This document shows positions 38,309-48,925 of a stretch of DNA of 64,000 bases, piece by piece. Numbering within the stretch: position 1 is the first letter of the stretch; each line of letters starts with the position of its first letter. The notes beneath the pieces were generated by a model, which was given only the letters and a program-made list of their open reading frames with translations, did not search any database and was not told the origin of the DNA. The stretch comes from Treponema bryantii (GTDB lineage: Bacteria; Spirochaetota; Spirochaetia; Treponematales; Treponemataceae), in assembly GCA_015061465.1 (NCBI GenBank), contig SUWN01000001.1, positions 1-64,000 on the forward strand, in the 5' to 3' direction. The position numbers were made by a program, and so were the translations under genes.

Positions 38309-39223
38309 GTGAAAAAAAATCTTTTTAAATTTTTAATATTTATTTTCTCAATTAATTTTTTGTGGTCGCAAGAAAAAATTCCTTTATCATTGCAAGGTGT
38401 GTGGGAAGCAAAAGATAGATTTGTTGTTTTTTACCAGCAAGATGAAGCTTCAAAGCCAGAAATTATAATTGTTTTAAAAGATTTTTATGGCTGGTATTAT
38501 GACCGCGCTTGTGAACCTGAAAATTTATCAAAAGAATTTAAAAAATCAATCAACTGTGCAACGCCACCTAAAAGTGAACATGTTTTTTACGACGTAAAAC
38601 AATCTACACAAAATCCTCAAACTTATTTACTTGAAATTGAATATTCTAAAAGCCAAAAAAATTACGTTCCATTTTGCGTGATTGATGAAAATTTGTATTT
38701 ACAATTTTGGACAAAAGTTCAGGAACAAAATCTTGAAAATGAAGAATTAATTCAAAAAACAAAAAATGGATTTTGGCAAGGAAACGTAATTTCACAAGGA
38801 ATTACAATTTGTCCACAAGAAACTCAGGAAAAATTAATAAGTTTTTACATCGATGAAAATAATTTATTTAAAATCAATTATTGGATTTGTGATATGGATT
38901 TTGATTCCAACAAAACAAGTTTTAATTTTCAAAATAAAGAATATTATGTTTCTAAACACATAATTTCTGCAAATAACATTTATACTTGTGCAGCAGGAAG
39001 AAGACGATTTGTCAGAAATATGCAAAAACCAGTAGAAGTTGATTTAGAAGATTTGTTATTTAATGAAGATTTTACAATTTGCGTAAAAGGGGAGCCTTAC
39101 CTAAAGCGAATTTTGGATAAAAGTGATGTTGAATATTTAATGAATCTTGTAAATAAAGAAAATTCCAAGAAAAGACCTAATCCGCCACCACTTTTTCCAG
39201 TAAAAGATTTAGTTATTGATTAA
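38309..39223 (+). CDS. Hypothetical secreted protein
   Basis: GTG start, N-terminal hydrophobic signal FLIFIFSINFLWSQ; no recognised domain. Confidence 0.6.
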   Translation: MKKNLFKFLIFIFSINFLWSQEKIPLSLQGVWEAKDRFVVFYQQDEASKPEIIIVLKDFYGWYYDRACEPENLSKEFKKSINCATPPKSEHVFYDVKQSTQNPQTYLLEIEYSKSQKNYVPFCVIDENLYLQFWTKVQEQNLENEELIQKTKNGFWQGNVISQGITICPQETQEKLISFYIDENNLFKINYWICDMDFDSNKTSFNFQNKEYYVSKHIISANNIYTCAAGRRRFVRNMQKPVEVDLEDLLFNEDFTICVKGEPYLKRILDKSDVEYLMNLVNKENSKKRPNPPPLFPVKDLVID

Positions 39224-39809
39224 TTCTTTTTTCTTTTTTTTCCAAAATATCTCTTAATTTATGAAGTCTGTACAAATTGTATCTTAAAATCATTAAAGGC
39301 AAAATATTTAAAATTGCGTTTATAATACAAATTGGCATTCCAATTGACATTACCATAGGATAAGAAAAAGGCATGTAACACAAAAGAAGCAAAAATCCAA
39401 AAATTGCATCAGCAAGATGAATTACAGCTCCGTAGTTACATTCCAAAATAAAACGTTCTATATATTCACGGTTTTGAGGATCTTCAACTTTCTTTTTGCT
39501 AAAACTAGTGAACATCCCAAGTTCAAGAATTTTATCTTTCCATGCTTTTATAAAAAGCTTTTCGTAAAAAATTGTTTCTTTTTTAGAAACTTTATGAAAA
39601 TCAACTTTGTAATCATACCATTTATTTGGCATACACCAACGAATTAGAGTTGCAAAAACTCCGTCAATTGCAATTACACCGATTGTGCCAATAACACTAG
39701 CTGCCAAAATCCACCAGAAAGACAAATCTGCAAGATTTGCATTAAAAAAATAATTAAGCAAAATGATTGCAATATTACCGCCAAAAATAGAAACCATGTA
39801 AATTGTCAT
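39213..39809 (-). CDS. Hypothetical multi-spanning membrane protein
   Basis: Hydrophobic segments (VSIFGGNIAIILLNYFF, WWILAASVIGTIGVIAI, FGFLLLLCYMPFSYPMVMSIG). Confidence 0.6.
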   Translation of the reverse strand: MTIYMVSIFGGNIAIILLNYFFNANLADLSFWWILAASVIGTIGVIAIDGVFATLIRWCMPNKWYDYKVDFHKVSKKETIFYEKLFIKAWKDKILELGMFTSFSKKKVEDPQNREYIERFILECNYGAVIHLADAIFGFLLLLCYMPFSYPMVMSIGMPICIINAILNILPLMILRYNLYRLHKLRDILEKKEKRINQ

Positions 39810-39839
39810 TTTTTCTTAAACCTCTATATATTTTTTTAT

Positions 39840-40691
39840 TTATTTTGATTCTGGCAAATATTCAAGTGGAATCCCGTATGTTTTTTCATAAACTTCTTTC
39901 CACATTTCGTAGTTTTTATTTTTAAGCATTTCAATGTTGTCTTTTTTGTTTAAGTTGCTGTCTGGATAAATTGCTGGTAAAAAATGTAATGTGTATTCTT
40001 GAATATTAAATCCATCAGATCCAACAAATTCAGAATCATTCATTGTAATAAAAAGAGGAAGAATTGGAACATTATTTTCAACTGCAAATCTAAATGCTCC
40101 CGGAGTTAATGGACGAGGTTTTCTATAATTCCACCACATTCCTTGTTCAGCATAAATTAAAACTTTTTCGCCTCGTTTAAGCAAAACAGAAAGCGCGTGC
40201 ATAAATTTTTTCATTGTAGAAAAATTATGACTTAAAGGAAGAGTGTTACAATGTCTAAAGAAAAGTCCGTACAATCCCGGAAAAGAAGTAAAGTTTCCTT
40301 CACGAATTACTTTGTAAAGTTCAGTTTTGTGTGATAAAAGAAAATCTTCCAAAACTTTATGAATTGCAAAATTATCAAAAGCGTTAAAGTGATTACAAGT
40401 TAAAATTACGCCAGTTTCTTGAACTTTTTCAAAATTTTCGTAACCATTAACGCCTTTTATAATTAATTGATTATTTTCTATTAAGTTATCAATAAATCTT
40501 CTTGCTTTTGCATTTACAAATTTTGTAAGAATCTTGTTGATGAGTTTTTCGTTCAAATAATCAACTTGATTTGGCAGAAGAGGCTTTGTTGGAGGATCAT
40601 TTTCTACATCCTTAGAAAACCATCTTTTTCGTTCATATTCATCAATTCGTTCTAGAACTTCCAATCGGTCTTTTGCTTTTTCCACTGCCAT
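39840..40691 (-). CDS. 1-acyl-sn-glycerol-3-phosphate acyltransferase (PlsC-like)
   Basis: GVILTCNHFNAFDNFAIH (NHxxxxD); VLIYAEQGMWWNYRKPRPLTPGAFRFAVENNVPILPLFIT. Confidence 0.85.
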   Translation of the reverse strand: MAVEKAKDRLEVLERIDEYERKRWFSKDVENDPPTKPLLPNQVDYLNEKLINKILTKFVNAKARRFIDNLIENNQLIIKGVNGYENFEKVQETGVILTCNHFNAFDNFAIHKVLEDFLLSHKTELYKVIREGNFTSFPGLYGLFFRHCNTLPLSHNFSTMKKFMHALSVLLKRGEKVLIYAEQGMWWNYRKPRPLTPGAFRFAVENNVPILPLFITMNDSEFVGSDGFNIQEYTLHFLPAIYPDSNLNKKDNIEMLKNKNYEMWKEVYEKTYGIPLEYLPESK

Positions 40692-40711
40692 AAAGTTGTC
40701 CTTAATTTGTT

Positions 40712-41656
40712 TTATTTTGAATTCAACCTATCCATCGAATTTTTATAATTGTTTGGATCGTTTGAATCTTTTATAGCTAAATCAAGCATTTTTTGATACA
40801 TGATTTCATCGCGTTTCTTTTCTTCATCAGAATAAGAAGCAAGCATTTCTTTTAATAAATTATGGAAACCTGTTTTTTCAGCATACTTCCAGAACTGTTC
40901 TTCGTATTTTATTCCAGTGTAATGCCAAGGTTTGTGATGAATCTTGTAGTGAATAATTTTTAATTCATCAGTAAAAGCAGGATTTTCAAAAGAAGTTTTG
41001 TTCCATCCTAAATCAAGATATTTGATATTGTTTTTACAAATAACATTTAAATAATCTTGGTCTTGAGTAAGAGCAAAAACGTATTCTTTACTCAAATCAA
41101 CAAATTGTTGTTCTATATTGTTTTCTCTGAATTTTTTAGCATTAATCAAAAGAATTCCAGCGTTAAAATATTTGTCTCTTTGAATATCAAGAGTTTTTTC
41201 TACATATTCACCAAAAGTATTTACAACCGCCATAACTTCTTCTGGAGCTGCGGCAACATATTTGTCCGAAATATCAGTGTTATAAAGTTTTGAAACATCA
41301 CCTAAAACAATAATATCACAATCTAAATAAAGAATTTTTTCGTATTGAGGGAAAAGTCTTGCAATAAAAAATCTATAATAAGTTTCTTTAGAATAATAAT
41401 CTCTCAAGTGGAAGATTTCTGACATTTTGTCTAATTCATCTTTCAAAGAAACAAATTCAATGCTAGAATTTTCTGTTTTTTCAATTAAAATCTGTTTTTT
41501 AAGTTTTTCATCTAAATCAGTTGTCAAAACAAAAATTTTGTAAAAATATTCCTTTGATGCATTGTCAAGCATCGAATTAATTGCAACTGCTAAAAAAGGC
41601 GCATAATTGTCATCTGTTGCAAAAAAAATCGGTATTTCTCTTTTTGTACTACACAT
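40712..41656 (-). CDS. Glycosyltransferase family 8
   Basis: IPIFFATDDNYAPFLAVAINSML, FPQYEKILYLDCDIIVLGDVSKLY (DxD), YFNAGILLINAKKFRE, HYKIHHKPWHYTG. Confidence 0.9.
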   Translation of the reverse strand: MCSTKREIPIFFATDDNYAPFLAVAINSMLDNASKEYFYKIFVLTTDLDEKLKKQILIEKTENSSIEFVSLKDELDKMSEIFHLRDYYSKETYYRFFIARLFPQYEKILYLDCDIIVLGDVSKLYNTDISDKYVAAAPEEVMAVVNTFGEYVEKTLDIQRDKYFNAGILLINAKKFRENNIEQQFVDLSKEYVFALTQDQDYLNVICKNNIKYLDLGWNKTSFENPAFTDELKIIHYKIHHKPWHYTGIKYEEQFWKYAEKTGFHNLLKEMLASYSDEEKKRDEIMYQKMLDLAIKDSNDPNNYKNSMDRLNSK

Positions 41657-41816
41657 AATTTAATAAGTTTAAAAAAAAAGAATATAAAAGTCAATATCAA
41701 CAATTTTGTCAAAATAAATAATAAGAAAATCACCTTATCTAAATAATTTTACTTGAAAGAAATGTATAGAACAAACTTAAAAAAAATGTTAAAATATAAT
41801 TTAGTTTAGAATTTTG

Positions 41817-41903
41817 GCGTGCCCTGTCTAAAGACAGGTCGGGCTCTTGCTACAAGTCCTCGCCATACGGCTGTGGGCTTTTCACAACGATCCCTCACGC
41901 GGA
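41817..41903 (-). repeat. Second, shorter modular repeat, 5' of ileS
   Basis: Reverse strand reads GCGTGAGGGATCG...GAAAAGCCCACAGCC...GAGCCCGACCTGTCTTTAGACAGGGCACGCC; ends and AAAAGCCC shared with 5163-5360. Confidence 0.7.
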
Positions 41904-41931
41904 ATTCATATAAAAATTAGAGGAATTATAA

Positions 41932-44900
41932 ATGAGTTTTAAACCAGTTAATCCAAAAGTTGATTTTCCAAAACAAGAAGAAGAAGTATTAAAATTTTGG
42001 GAAGATAACAAGATTTTTGAAAAATCATTGAGTCAGAGAGAAGGGGCAGAAGATTTTGTTTTTTATGATGGCCCTCCATTTGCTACAGGTTTACCACACT
42101 TTGGTCACTTAATTCCATCAACAATTAAAGATATTATTCCACGTTACCAAACAATGAAAGGCAAAAAAGTTGAACGTCGCTTTGGTTGGGACTGTCACGG
42201 ACTTCCTGTAGAAAACTTAATTGAAAAAGAATTAGGCTTAAATTCAAAACACGAAATTGAAGAATACGGAATTGCAAAATTCAACGATGCTTGTCGTGCT
42301 TCAGTTTTAAGATACACAGCTGAATGGGAAAAAACAGTTTCTCGCATGGGTCGTTGGGTAGACTTCAAAAATGACTACAAAACAATGAACCCAGAATTCA
42401 TGGAAAGTATTTGGTGGGTTGCAAAATCACTTTGGGACAAAGGTTTAATCTACGAAGGTCAATACATTCTTCCATATTGTCCACGCTGTTCTACAGTTTT
42501 GTCTACACACGAACTTGCACAAGGATACAAAGACGTAAACGACCCAGCAATTACAATTCGTTTTAAAATCACAAGAGCTCCAGCAAAAATAGATGATCCA
42601 GATATGGCAAATGGAAAAACATATTTCCTTGCTTGGACAACAACTCCATGGACTCTTCCTTCAAACTTAGGTCTTTGTATGGGGCCAGAAATTGATTATG
42701 TAAAAATCTTAGACAAAGCTAGTGGCGATTATTACATTTTAGCTCAAGCTCGTCTTTCAGCTTATTACAAATCAGAAGATGAATATGAAATTATTTACAC
42801 ACGCAAAGGTGCAGATTTTATTGGTGCAAAATACGAACCATTATTCCCATACTTTGCAGAATTAACAACAAATGAAGATGGTTCTGACGGTGCATTCCGT
42901 TTGTTCAATGCAGATTACGTTTCTACAGAAGATGGTACAGGTGTTGTTCACATTGCTCCAGCTTTTGGTGAAGACGATAGCAAAGTAATGAAAGATACAG
43001 GCGTTCCTTTTGTTCAACCAATTGACGCTGAATGTAAATATACAGCAGCAGTTTCTGATTACACAGGTCGTTTTGTAAAAGATTGTGATAAAGATATTAT
43101 GGACCGCCTTAAAAAAGAAGGAAAACTTGTAAAACGTGATCAAGTTTTACACTCTTATCCACATTGTTGGCGTTGTTCATCTCCATTAATTTATCGTGGT
43201 GTTGGTTCTTGGTTTGTAAAAGTTGCAGACCATCACGACAGACTTTTGCGTGCAAACAGCAAAATCAACTGGCAACCAAGTCACATTAAAGAAGGACGCT
43301 TTGGTAAGTGGCTTGCTGGAAGTAGAGACTGGGCAGTAAGCCGTAATCGCTACTGGGGAAACCCAATTCCAATTTGGCGCTGTGATAATCCAGACTGTAA
43401 AGACACAATTTGTGTAGGAAGTCGTCAAGAATTGGCAGATTTAAGTGGAACTTACCCAGAAGATTTACACAAACAATATGTAGACCAAATTACTTTCCCA
43501 TGTAAAAAATGTAACGGAACAATGAAACGTATTCCAGAAGTTTTTGACTGTTGGTTTGAAAGTGGTTCTATGCCTTATGCACAACAACATTATCCTTTTG
43601 AAAATAAAGAATATTTTGAAAAACACTTCCCAGCAAAATTCATTTCCGAAGGTTTGGACCAAACTCGTGGTTGGTTCTACACATTAACAGTTTTGGCAGC
43701 ACACTTGTTCGATAAACCTGCATTTGAAAACTGTGTTGTAAACGGAATTGTTTTGGCATCAGACGGAAGAAAAATGTCTAAATCATTACGCAACTACACA
43801 GACCCTGTAGAAGCAATTGATAGATTTGGTGCAGACGCAATTCGTCTTTTCTTAATGTATTCAACAGTTGTAAAAGCTGACGAAATTCGTTATTCAGACG
43901 AAGGTGTAAGAGACATCTTAAAATCAATTTTAATTCCTTTGTGGAACAGTTATTCATTCTTTGTAACTTACGCAAATATTGATAACGTTACACCAACAGG
44001 AAAACTTTTTGATAACGCTTTGCCTTCAAATCCACTTGATGCATGGCTTTTATCAATTTCTCAAAAACTCATTAAAGATGTTTCAGAAGCATTAGACGCT
44101 TACGATTTAAACAGTTCAATTGACCCAATTGTTAAATTTATTGACCAATTAAATAACTGGTACATTCGTCGTTCTCGCCGCCGTTTCTGGAAATCTGAAA
44201 ACGATTCTGACAAAACAGAAGCTTACGAAGCTCTTTACATTGCATTAAAAACTCTTTGTAAAGTTGCTGCTCCATTTGTTCCTTTTATTACAGAAGAAAT
44301 GTATCAAAACTTAAAAACTTCTGAAGATAAAGAATCTGTTCACTTGTGTGATTATCCAGAAGTAAACGAAAAATGGCTTAATCAAGAACTTGAATTCAAA
44401 ATGGCAACTGTTCAAAAAGCAGTTTCTATGGGACACAGTTTAAGAAATACATTCAACTTAAAAAATCGTCAGCCATTGGCAAGTGTTGCGTTAGTTACAA
44501 GAAACGCAGAAGAAAAACGCGTTCTTTCAGAAATGGAAGATTGTATTCGTGAAGAATTAAATGTTAAAAAAGTAATTTTCCACGAAAGAGAAGACGAACT
44601 TGTTGAATACAAAGCAAAAGCAAACTTCAAAGTGCTTGGAAAAGAACTTGGTCCTTTAATGAAAAAAGCTGCCGGAATTATTGCAGAACTTACTTCTGAA
44701 CAAATTGTTGCAATTTTGGAAGGAAACAAACTTTCTGTAGAAATTGAAGGAAAATCAGTTGAATTAGATTCAGAAAAAGTTCTTGTTGATCGCTTTGAAA
44801 AAGATGATTTGAAAGTTCTAAACGAAGGAACTCTTACAGTTGGACTTGATTCAAAAGTAACTGATGATTTGAAAAAAGAAGGTTATGTTCGCGATTTGAT

Positions 44901-45126
44901 TCGTGGTATTCAAAACCAACGTAAAGAAAGTGGTCTTAATGTAACAGATAGAATTAAATTAACAGTTGCAGGTGATGAAAAATTAAAATCTGCTTACTTG
45001 ATGTTTGTTGATTTTATTTGTAACGAGACACTTACTAGCGAAATTAATTGGGCAGATTCTTTACCAAATGCAGTAAAAGTTGATGCCGACGATAAAGAAT
45101 GGGGTATCGTTATTGAAAAAGCATAA
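41932..45126 (+). CDS. ileS: Isoleucyl-tRNA synthetase
   Basis: FYDGPPFATGLPHFGHL (HIGH-type), RFGWDCHGLPVE, DGRKMSKSLRNY (KMSKS). Confidence 0.97.
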   Translation: MSFKPVNPKVDFPKQEEEVLKFWEDNKIFEKSLSQREGAEDFVFYDGPPFATGLPHFGHLIPSTIKDIIPRYQTMKGKKVERRFGWDCHGLPVENLIEKELGLNSKHEIEEYGIAKFNDACRASVLRYTAEWEKTVSRMGRWVDFKNDYKTMNPEFMESIWWVAKSLWDKGLIYEGQYILPYCPRCSTVLSTHELAQGYKDVNDPAITIRFKITRAPAKIDDPDMANGKTYFLAWTTTPWTLPSNLGLCMGPEIDYVKILDKASGDYYILAQARLSAYYKSEDEYEIIYTRKGADFIGAKYEPLFPYFAELTTNEDGSDGAFRLFNADYVSTEDGTGVVHIAPAFGEDDSKVMKDTGVPFVQPIDAECKYTAAVSDYTGRFVKDCDKDIMDRLKKEGKLVKRDQVLHSYPHCWRCSSPLIYRGVGSWFVKVADHHDRLLRANSKINWQPSHIKEGRFGKWLAGSRDWAVSRNRYWGNPIPIWRCDNPDCKDTICVGSRQELADLSGTYPEDLHKQYVDQITFPCKKCNGTMKRIPEVFDCWFESGSMPYAQQHYPFENKEYFEKHFPAKFISEGLDQTRGWFYTLTVLAAHLFDKPAFENCVVNGIVLASDGRKMSKSLRNYTDPVEAIDRFGADAIRLFLMYSTVVKADEIRYSDEGVRDILKSILIPLWNSYSFFVTYANIDNVTPTGKLFDNALPSNPLDAWLLSISQKLIKDVSEALDAYDLNSSIDPIVKFIDQLNNWYIRRSRRRFWKSENDSDKTEAYEALYIALKTLCKVAAPFVPFITEEMYQNLKTSEDKESVHLCDYPEVNEKWLNQELEFKMATVQKAVSMGHSLRNTFNLKNRQPLASVALVTRNAEEKRVLSEMEDCIREELNVKKVIFHEREDELVEYKAKANFKVLGKELGPLMKKAAGIIAELTSEQIVAILEGNKLSVEIEGKSVELDSEKVLVDRFEKDDLKVLNEGTLTVGLDSKVTDDLKKEGYVRDLIRGIQNQRKESGLNVTDRIKLTVAGDEKLKSAYLMFVDFICNETLTSEINWADSLPNAVKVDADDKEWGIVIEKA

Positions 45127-46009
45127 TTTAATTTTTGTTTTTTCTTTATTTCTCATTACAACAGTTGTTTGTAGTTGTAAATCAACTCCAACTTCTGTTG
45201 TTGTGAATCCTCTTGATTTGCTTGACGAAAACAGTGCTTTTTATATTGCAGTTCCTTCTCAAGCAGATCCTGAGTTGGGGATTCGCGTAATTCAAAATAA
45301 TATTCCAAATCTAACTGAACAAGATGCAAAAAAGATTTTTGAAAGAATAAATAAAATCTATGCGGGAATAACTAGAACAAAACGAACAACTGAAATTCAA
45401 GCAGTTGCAGACGGAAATATTCCTGTAAAATATATGCCAAAAATTCTTTCTAGCAAAAATGGTTGGAAAAACGTTACCTATTCACCAAATAATTCTTCTG
45501 ATGAATATAAAGTTTATATGTACAATCAAATGGATTTGGCTTTTCCTTCAAATAATATTGCATGTTTTGGCAGAGATATTTATTCAGTTATCGATAAATA
45601 CGATTATATAAAAAAATCATCAAATTCTTTGGAAGAACAAACTTCTTTACAAAATTATTCTTCATTGCCACAACATTTGTATTCTTGGCTAGAAGGTGCA
45701 GAAAATGAAATCCGTTTTTATGCTGTAAAACCTCAATCTTTTTTGACAATTCTTACAGGTTCAAATCTAGATTTAAAATTATTTGATGTGCAAGGCGCAT
45801 TTTTTACAGATGTGAATTTTCCTTCTCAATATATTTTGGATATAACATTCAATTTTAAAAATTCCAAATATCTAAAAGCTGGAAAAACTTTATTGACGCT
45901 TGCATTTGGATTAACTGATTCACAAAGTATTACAATAAATGATAATTCTTTGGAAATAAAAGGCATAAAAATTAGCAAAGAGCAATTATATAAACTTTTA
46001 ATTTTATAA
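45113..46009 (+). CDS. Hypothetical lipoprotein
   Basis: Proposed TTG start 45113 giving [22 protein letters not shown] lipobox, overlapping the ileS end; the ORF-track upstream start lies inside ileS. Confidence 0.65.
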   Translation: MKKHNLIFVFSLFLITTVVCSCKSTPTSVVVNPLDLLDENSAFYIAVPSQADPELGIRVIQNNIPNLTEQDAKKIFERINKIYAGITRTKRTTEIQAVADGNIPVKYMPKILSSKNGWKNVTYSPNNSSDEYKVYMYNQMDLAFPSNNIACFGRDIYSVIDKYDYIKKSSNSLEEQTSLQNYSSLPQHLYSWLEGAENEIRFYAVKPQSFLTILTGSNLDLKLFDVQGAFFTDVNFPSQYILDITFNFKNSKYLKAGKTLLTLAFGLTDSQSITINDNSLEIKGIKISKEQLYKLLIL

Positions 46010-46011
46010 AC

Positions 46012-47058
46012 ATGGAGATTCCTATGGCAAATGACAAAATTATCTTAAAAGCAGAAGATTTGGACGGTTATCTTACAAACGAAGATTTGAATGATTTAAA
46101 ACACATGGATGAATTGTTCAAAGAAACTATGAAATCTTTTGAACCAAAAAATGAAGAAAAAATCATTCAAGGTTATGATTTGATGGGCCACGAAATGCAA
46201 AAGATTTGCGAAAAACATCCAAACATAAAAGTATATTCTTTTGTTACAGAAGAAACTGCTCATGCTGAAGCGAGTAGAGTAATTGCAAAATTAAGAGACA
46301 TAAACACAGACCATCAGGAATTTTTGTATTACAGCCAACGTGCATACGAAATGCTTTTTAGAATGGCTTATATAAACCAACATACAGATAAAAAAGGGCA
46401 TTTAGTTGTTCAAACTCCTGTTACATTCCCTATACAAAATTACGCAGTTCACAAAATTCCAGATATTGACCACAAAATTGAAAATACAGTTATGTGTGTT
46501 ATGCTTCGTGGTGCTCTTTTGCCAAGTATGATTATGTCAAAAGAAATTGAAGAATATTCTTCTCATGCTTATAAAACTCCATTTGCATTATTTAAAATCA
46601 GTAGAAACGATTCTAAAAACGAAAATGATATGGAATATATTTTGGACTTAAAAAAATCTTTCTTTAACTTACAAGAACTTGACGGAAAAGATTTGATTTT
46701 TGCAGATCCAATGAATGCAACTGGTGGTTCTTTAGTTACTGTTGTAAAATATTTGCAAGAACAAGGAATTAATCCAAAATCTATAGCATTCTTTAATACA
46801 ATCTCTACATTAAAAGGAAGTATTCGTGTAACAAGAGCGTTAAAAAATTGTACATGTTATACACTTTGGCTTGACCCTGTAATGAACGAAAAAGCATATA
46901 TTATGCCAGGTCTAGGTGATGCAGGTGACAGATTAAATGGTTGTGATACAAAAGAAACTCCAAGAAATATTATTCAACTTATTGCAGATTATGGTCATAA
47001 TATTTCTGGACTTTATAAATCACAATTAAACGAAATTGAACGAATTGTTTTAGGATAA
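46012..47058 (+). CDS. Uracil phosphoribosyltransferase-like protein with N-terminal extension
   Basis: C-terminal [25 protein letters not shown] (PRPP loop) and [26 protein letters not shown] (UPRT signature). Confidence 0.85.
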   Translation: MEIPMANDKIILKAEDLDGYLTNEDLNDLKHMDELFKETMKSFEPKNEEKIIQGYDLMGHEMQKICEKHPNIKVYSFVTEETAHAEASRVIAKLRDINTDHQEFLYYSQRAYEMLFRMAYINQHTDKKGHLVVQTPVTFPIQNYAVHKIPDIDHKIENTVMCVMLRGALLPSMIMSKEIEEYSSHAYKTPFALFKISRNDSKNENDMEYILDLKKSFFNLQELDGKDLIFADPMNATGGSLVTVVKYLQEQGINPKSIAFFNTISTLKGSIRVTRALKNCTCYTLWLDPVMNEKAYIMPGLGDAGDRLNGCDTKETPRNIIQLIADYGHNISGLYKSQLNEIERIVLG

Positions 47059-47069
47059 TTTGATTTTTT

Positions 47070-47711
47070 ATGAAAAAAGTTTTTGTATTGATTTCAGTGT
47101 TTTTTCTATTTTTCTCGTGTACTTCCAAAAATATTATTCCGGGAGCAAAGCAACTAGAAATAGATAATATTTATAACGAATATATCAACATTGCAGATAC
47201 ATATTTTTCTTTGGAAAAATTTGATAAAGCGGCGGAATATTACAAACTTGGTTTGCCAAAAGCTGATTCATATTGGACTGTTTATTATAAACTTGCAAAA
47301 TGCTACGCTTTGCAATCTAAGTGGTCCGACGCTTTACCAATGTTCCAAGAATTATTGGAACGAGATGAAGAAAATTTATCACTAAAATCTTCTGTTGCAT
47401 ACATTTACGCTATGAGCGGAAATTCTGAAAAAGCAAAACAAATATATTCTGAATTAATTGAAATTAATCCTGAAAATTCATCATTTTTAGAAAATTATAT
47501 TGCTGTTCTCTTGCTAGAAGAAAATATTGACGAATCGACTGCTCAATTAGAAAAATTAAAGGAACAATTTCCTGAGAACTCAAATATAGATAAGATTCAA
47601 AAACATATTGATTCGTTGTTAAAGAAACAAAATGAAGGCAAAGAATCAGAAGCTTCAATTATAAGTGAAGATAAACAAACTGAAGACGAATCAATAAAAC
47701 CTGAAAATTAA
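47070..47711 (+). CDS. TPR-repeat lipoprotein
   Basis: VFVLISVFFLFFSC lipobox; TPR-like KFDKAAEYYKLGLPKADSYWTVYYKLAKCYALQSKWSDALPMFQELLERD. Confidence 0.8.
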   Translation: MKKVFVLISVFFLFFSCTSKNIIPGAKQLEIDNIYNEYINIADTYFSLEKFDKAAEYYKLGLPKADSYWTVYYKLAKCYALQSKWSDALPMFQELLERDEENLSLKSSVAYIYAMSGNSEKAKQIYSELIEINPENSSFLENYIAVLLLEENIDESTAQLEKLKEQFPENSNIDKIQKHIDSLLKKQNEGKESEASIISEDKQTEDESIKPEN

Positions 47712-48925
47712 TTAGTTTCAATAAATTTTCTGTATTTTGTATTATCAACCCTAAATGCAATAATTGGCGATGATTCATCAGCTTCCGCACGTTTTAGAGC
47801 TTCATCTGCTTCTTTTAAAAGTCGTTGAGCTCCAACCATTCTTACCGAGCGGGAAGTGATTCCTATAGAACATTTTCCGCCTGCATTTTTTATTTTAGAT
47901 GATAAATCAACATGAATTTTGTCTGCAAAAGCAAGGGCTTCATCTACGTTCATGCTAAGTTTTATACACAAAATACAATCATCCTTATATTCAAAAAGCA
48001 AATCTTTGAATTGAAATAAAATCGAAAGATAATCACATAAATCTCGGAATAACTCGTCTGAGCGTGAAATATTTTGTAATTTTATTATAAAAACAGATAA
48101 ATCGATTTCTGATGAAATTGCACGTTTTAATTCATTTTCCAATCTTGTATTTATATACGATTCCCAACCCAAGCCTGTATTTGGCGAAAATAATCCCATT
48201 GGATTTTCTGTTTCTGGAACATTAATTTCCATAGGTTTTTCGTCTTGATTTGGAAGAGGAAGTTCTTCTTCAAGTTCAAATTTTTCTTCTTCAAAGTCTA
48301 AATTTTCATCCGAAATATTTAGTTCTTCAGTGGAATTTTCCTCAAAAGATTCTGATTCTTCAATAGAAAAAGATAAATCAATATCATCTATAGATTTTAA
48401 ATCATCATCGCTCGAATCCATTTTTTCGTCAGAATCTTTTGAATCTTTATTAGAAATGGAAATTATTAAAATGATTGTTATTAGTGTTGCAATCAAAATA
48501 ATTAAAAATGAAACTTTTGCGGCATTAAAAATTTGAATAGGCCTGATTATATATAGATTTCCAATTATGTAATAAAAATTTTCATCGATTCTAAATGATT
48601 CTGAAAAATTTTTAAGAAGTTTTGAAGTAGAAGTTTCAGGTGTAATTCCATCTGGATATGAAAAAATTATTTTGCCATTCACTTTTATTTGAAGCGTAGA
48701 AAAATCATTTAAGTCACCAATTGCTTTTGTCATTTTTTGCGAAAAATCTTTTGGATTTTCCTGCACAATTTTTTTTACAGAAGAAGTCATGAAATCAATT
48801 CTGCGTTGTGTTCTTGCTTTTCCAATAGAATATTCTGAAAACAAATTGATGCCGAACAAAGAAAGTGCAACTAAAAAAACAAAAGAAATAAAAATAGAAT
48901 AACCTAAAACAAATTTATTTTTCAT
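47708..48925 (-). CDS. Membrane protein with degenerate GGDEF-like C-terminal domain
   Basis: Two TM segments flanking an extracytoplasmic region; C-terminal NAGGKCSIGITSRSVRMVGAQRLLKEADEALKRAE; no GG[DE]EF motif. Confidence 0.6.
   Translation of the reverse strand: MKNKFVLGYSIFISFVFLVALSLFGINLFSEYSIGKARTQRRIDFMTSSVKKIVQENPKDFSQKMTKAIGDLNDFSTLQIKVNGKIIFSYPDGITPETSTSKLLKNFSESFRIDENFYYIIGNLYIIRPIQIFNAAKVSFLIILIATLITIILIISISNKDSKDSDEKMDSSDDDLKSIDDIDLSFSIEESESFEENSTEELNISDENLDFEEEKFELEEELPLPNQDEKPMEINVPETENPMGLFSPNTGLGWESYINTRLENELKRAISSEIDLSVFIIKLQNISRSDELFRDLCDYLSILFQFKDLLFEYKDDCILCIKLSMNVDEALAFADKIHVDLSSKIKNAGGKCSIGITSRSVRMVGAQRLLKEADEALKRAEADESSPIIAFRVDNTKYRKFIETN

Noticed and set aside
41817-41931. 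T-box riboswitch in front of ileS
   Set aside because: No recognisable T-box sequence or terminator/antiterminator pair; the region is explained by the dispersed repeat element.
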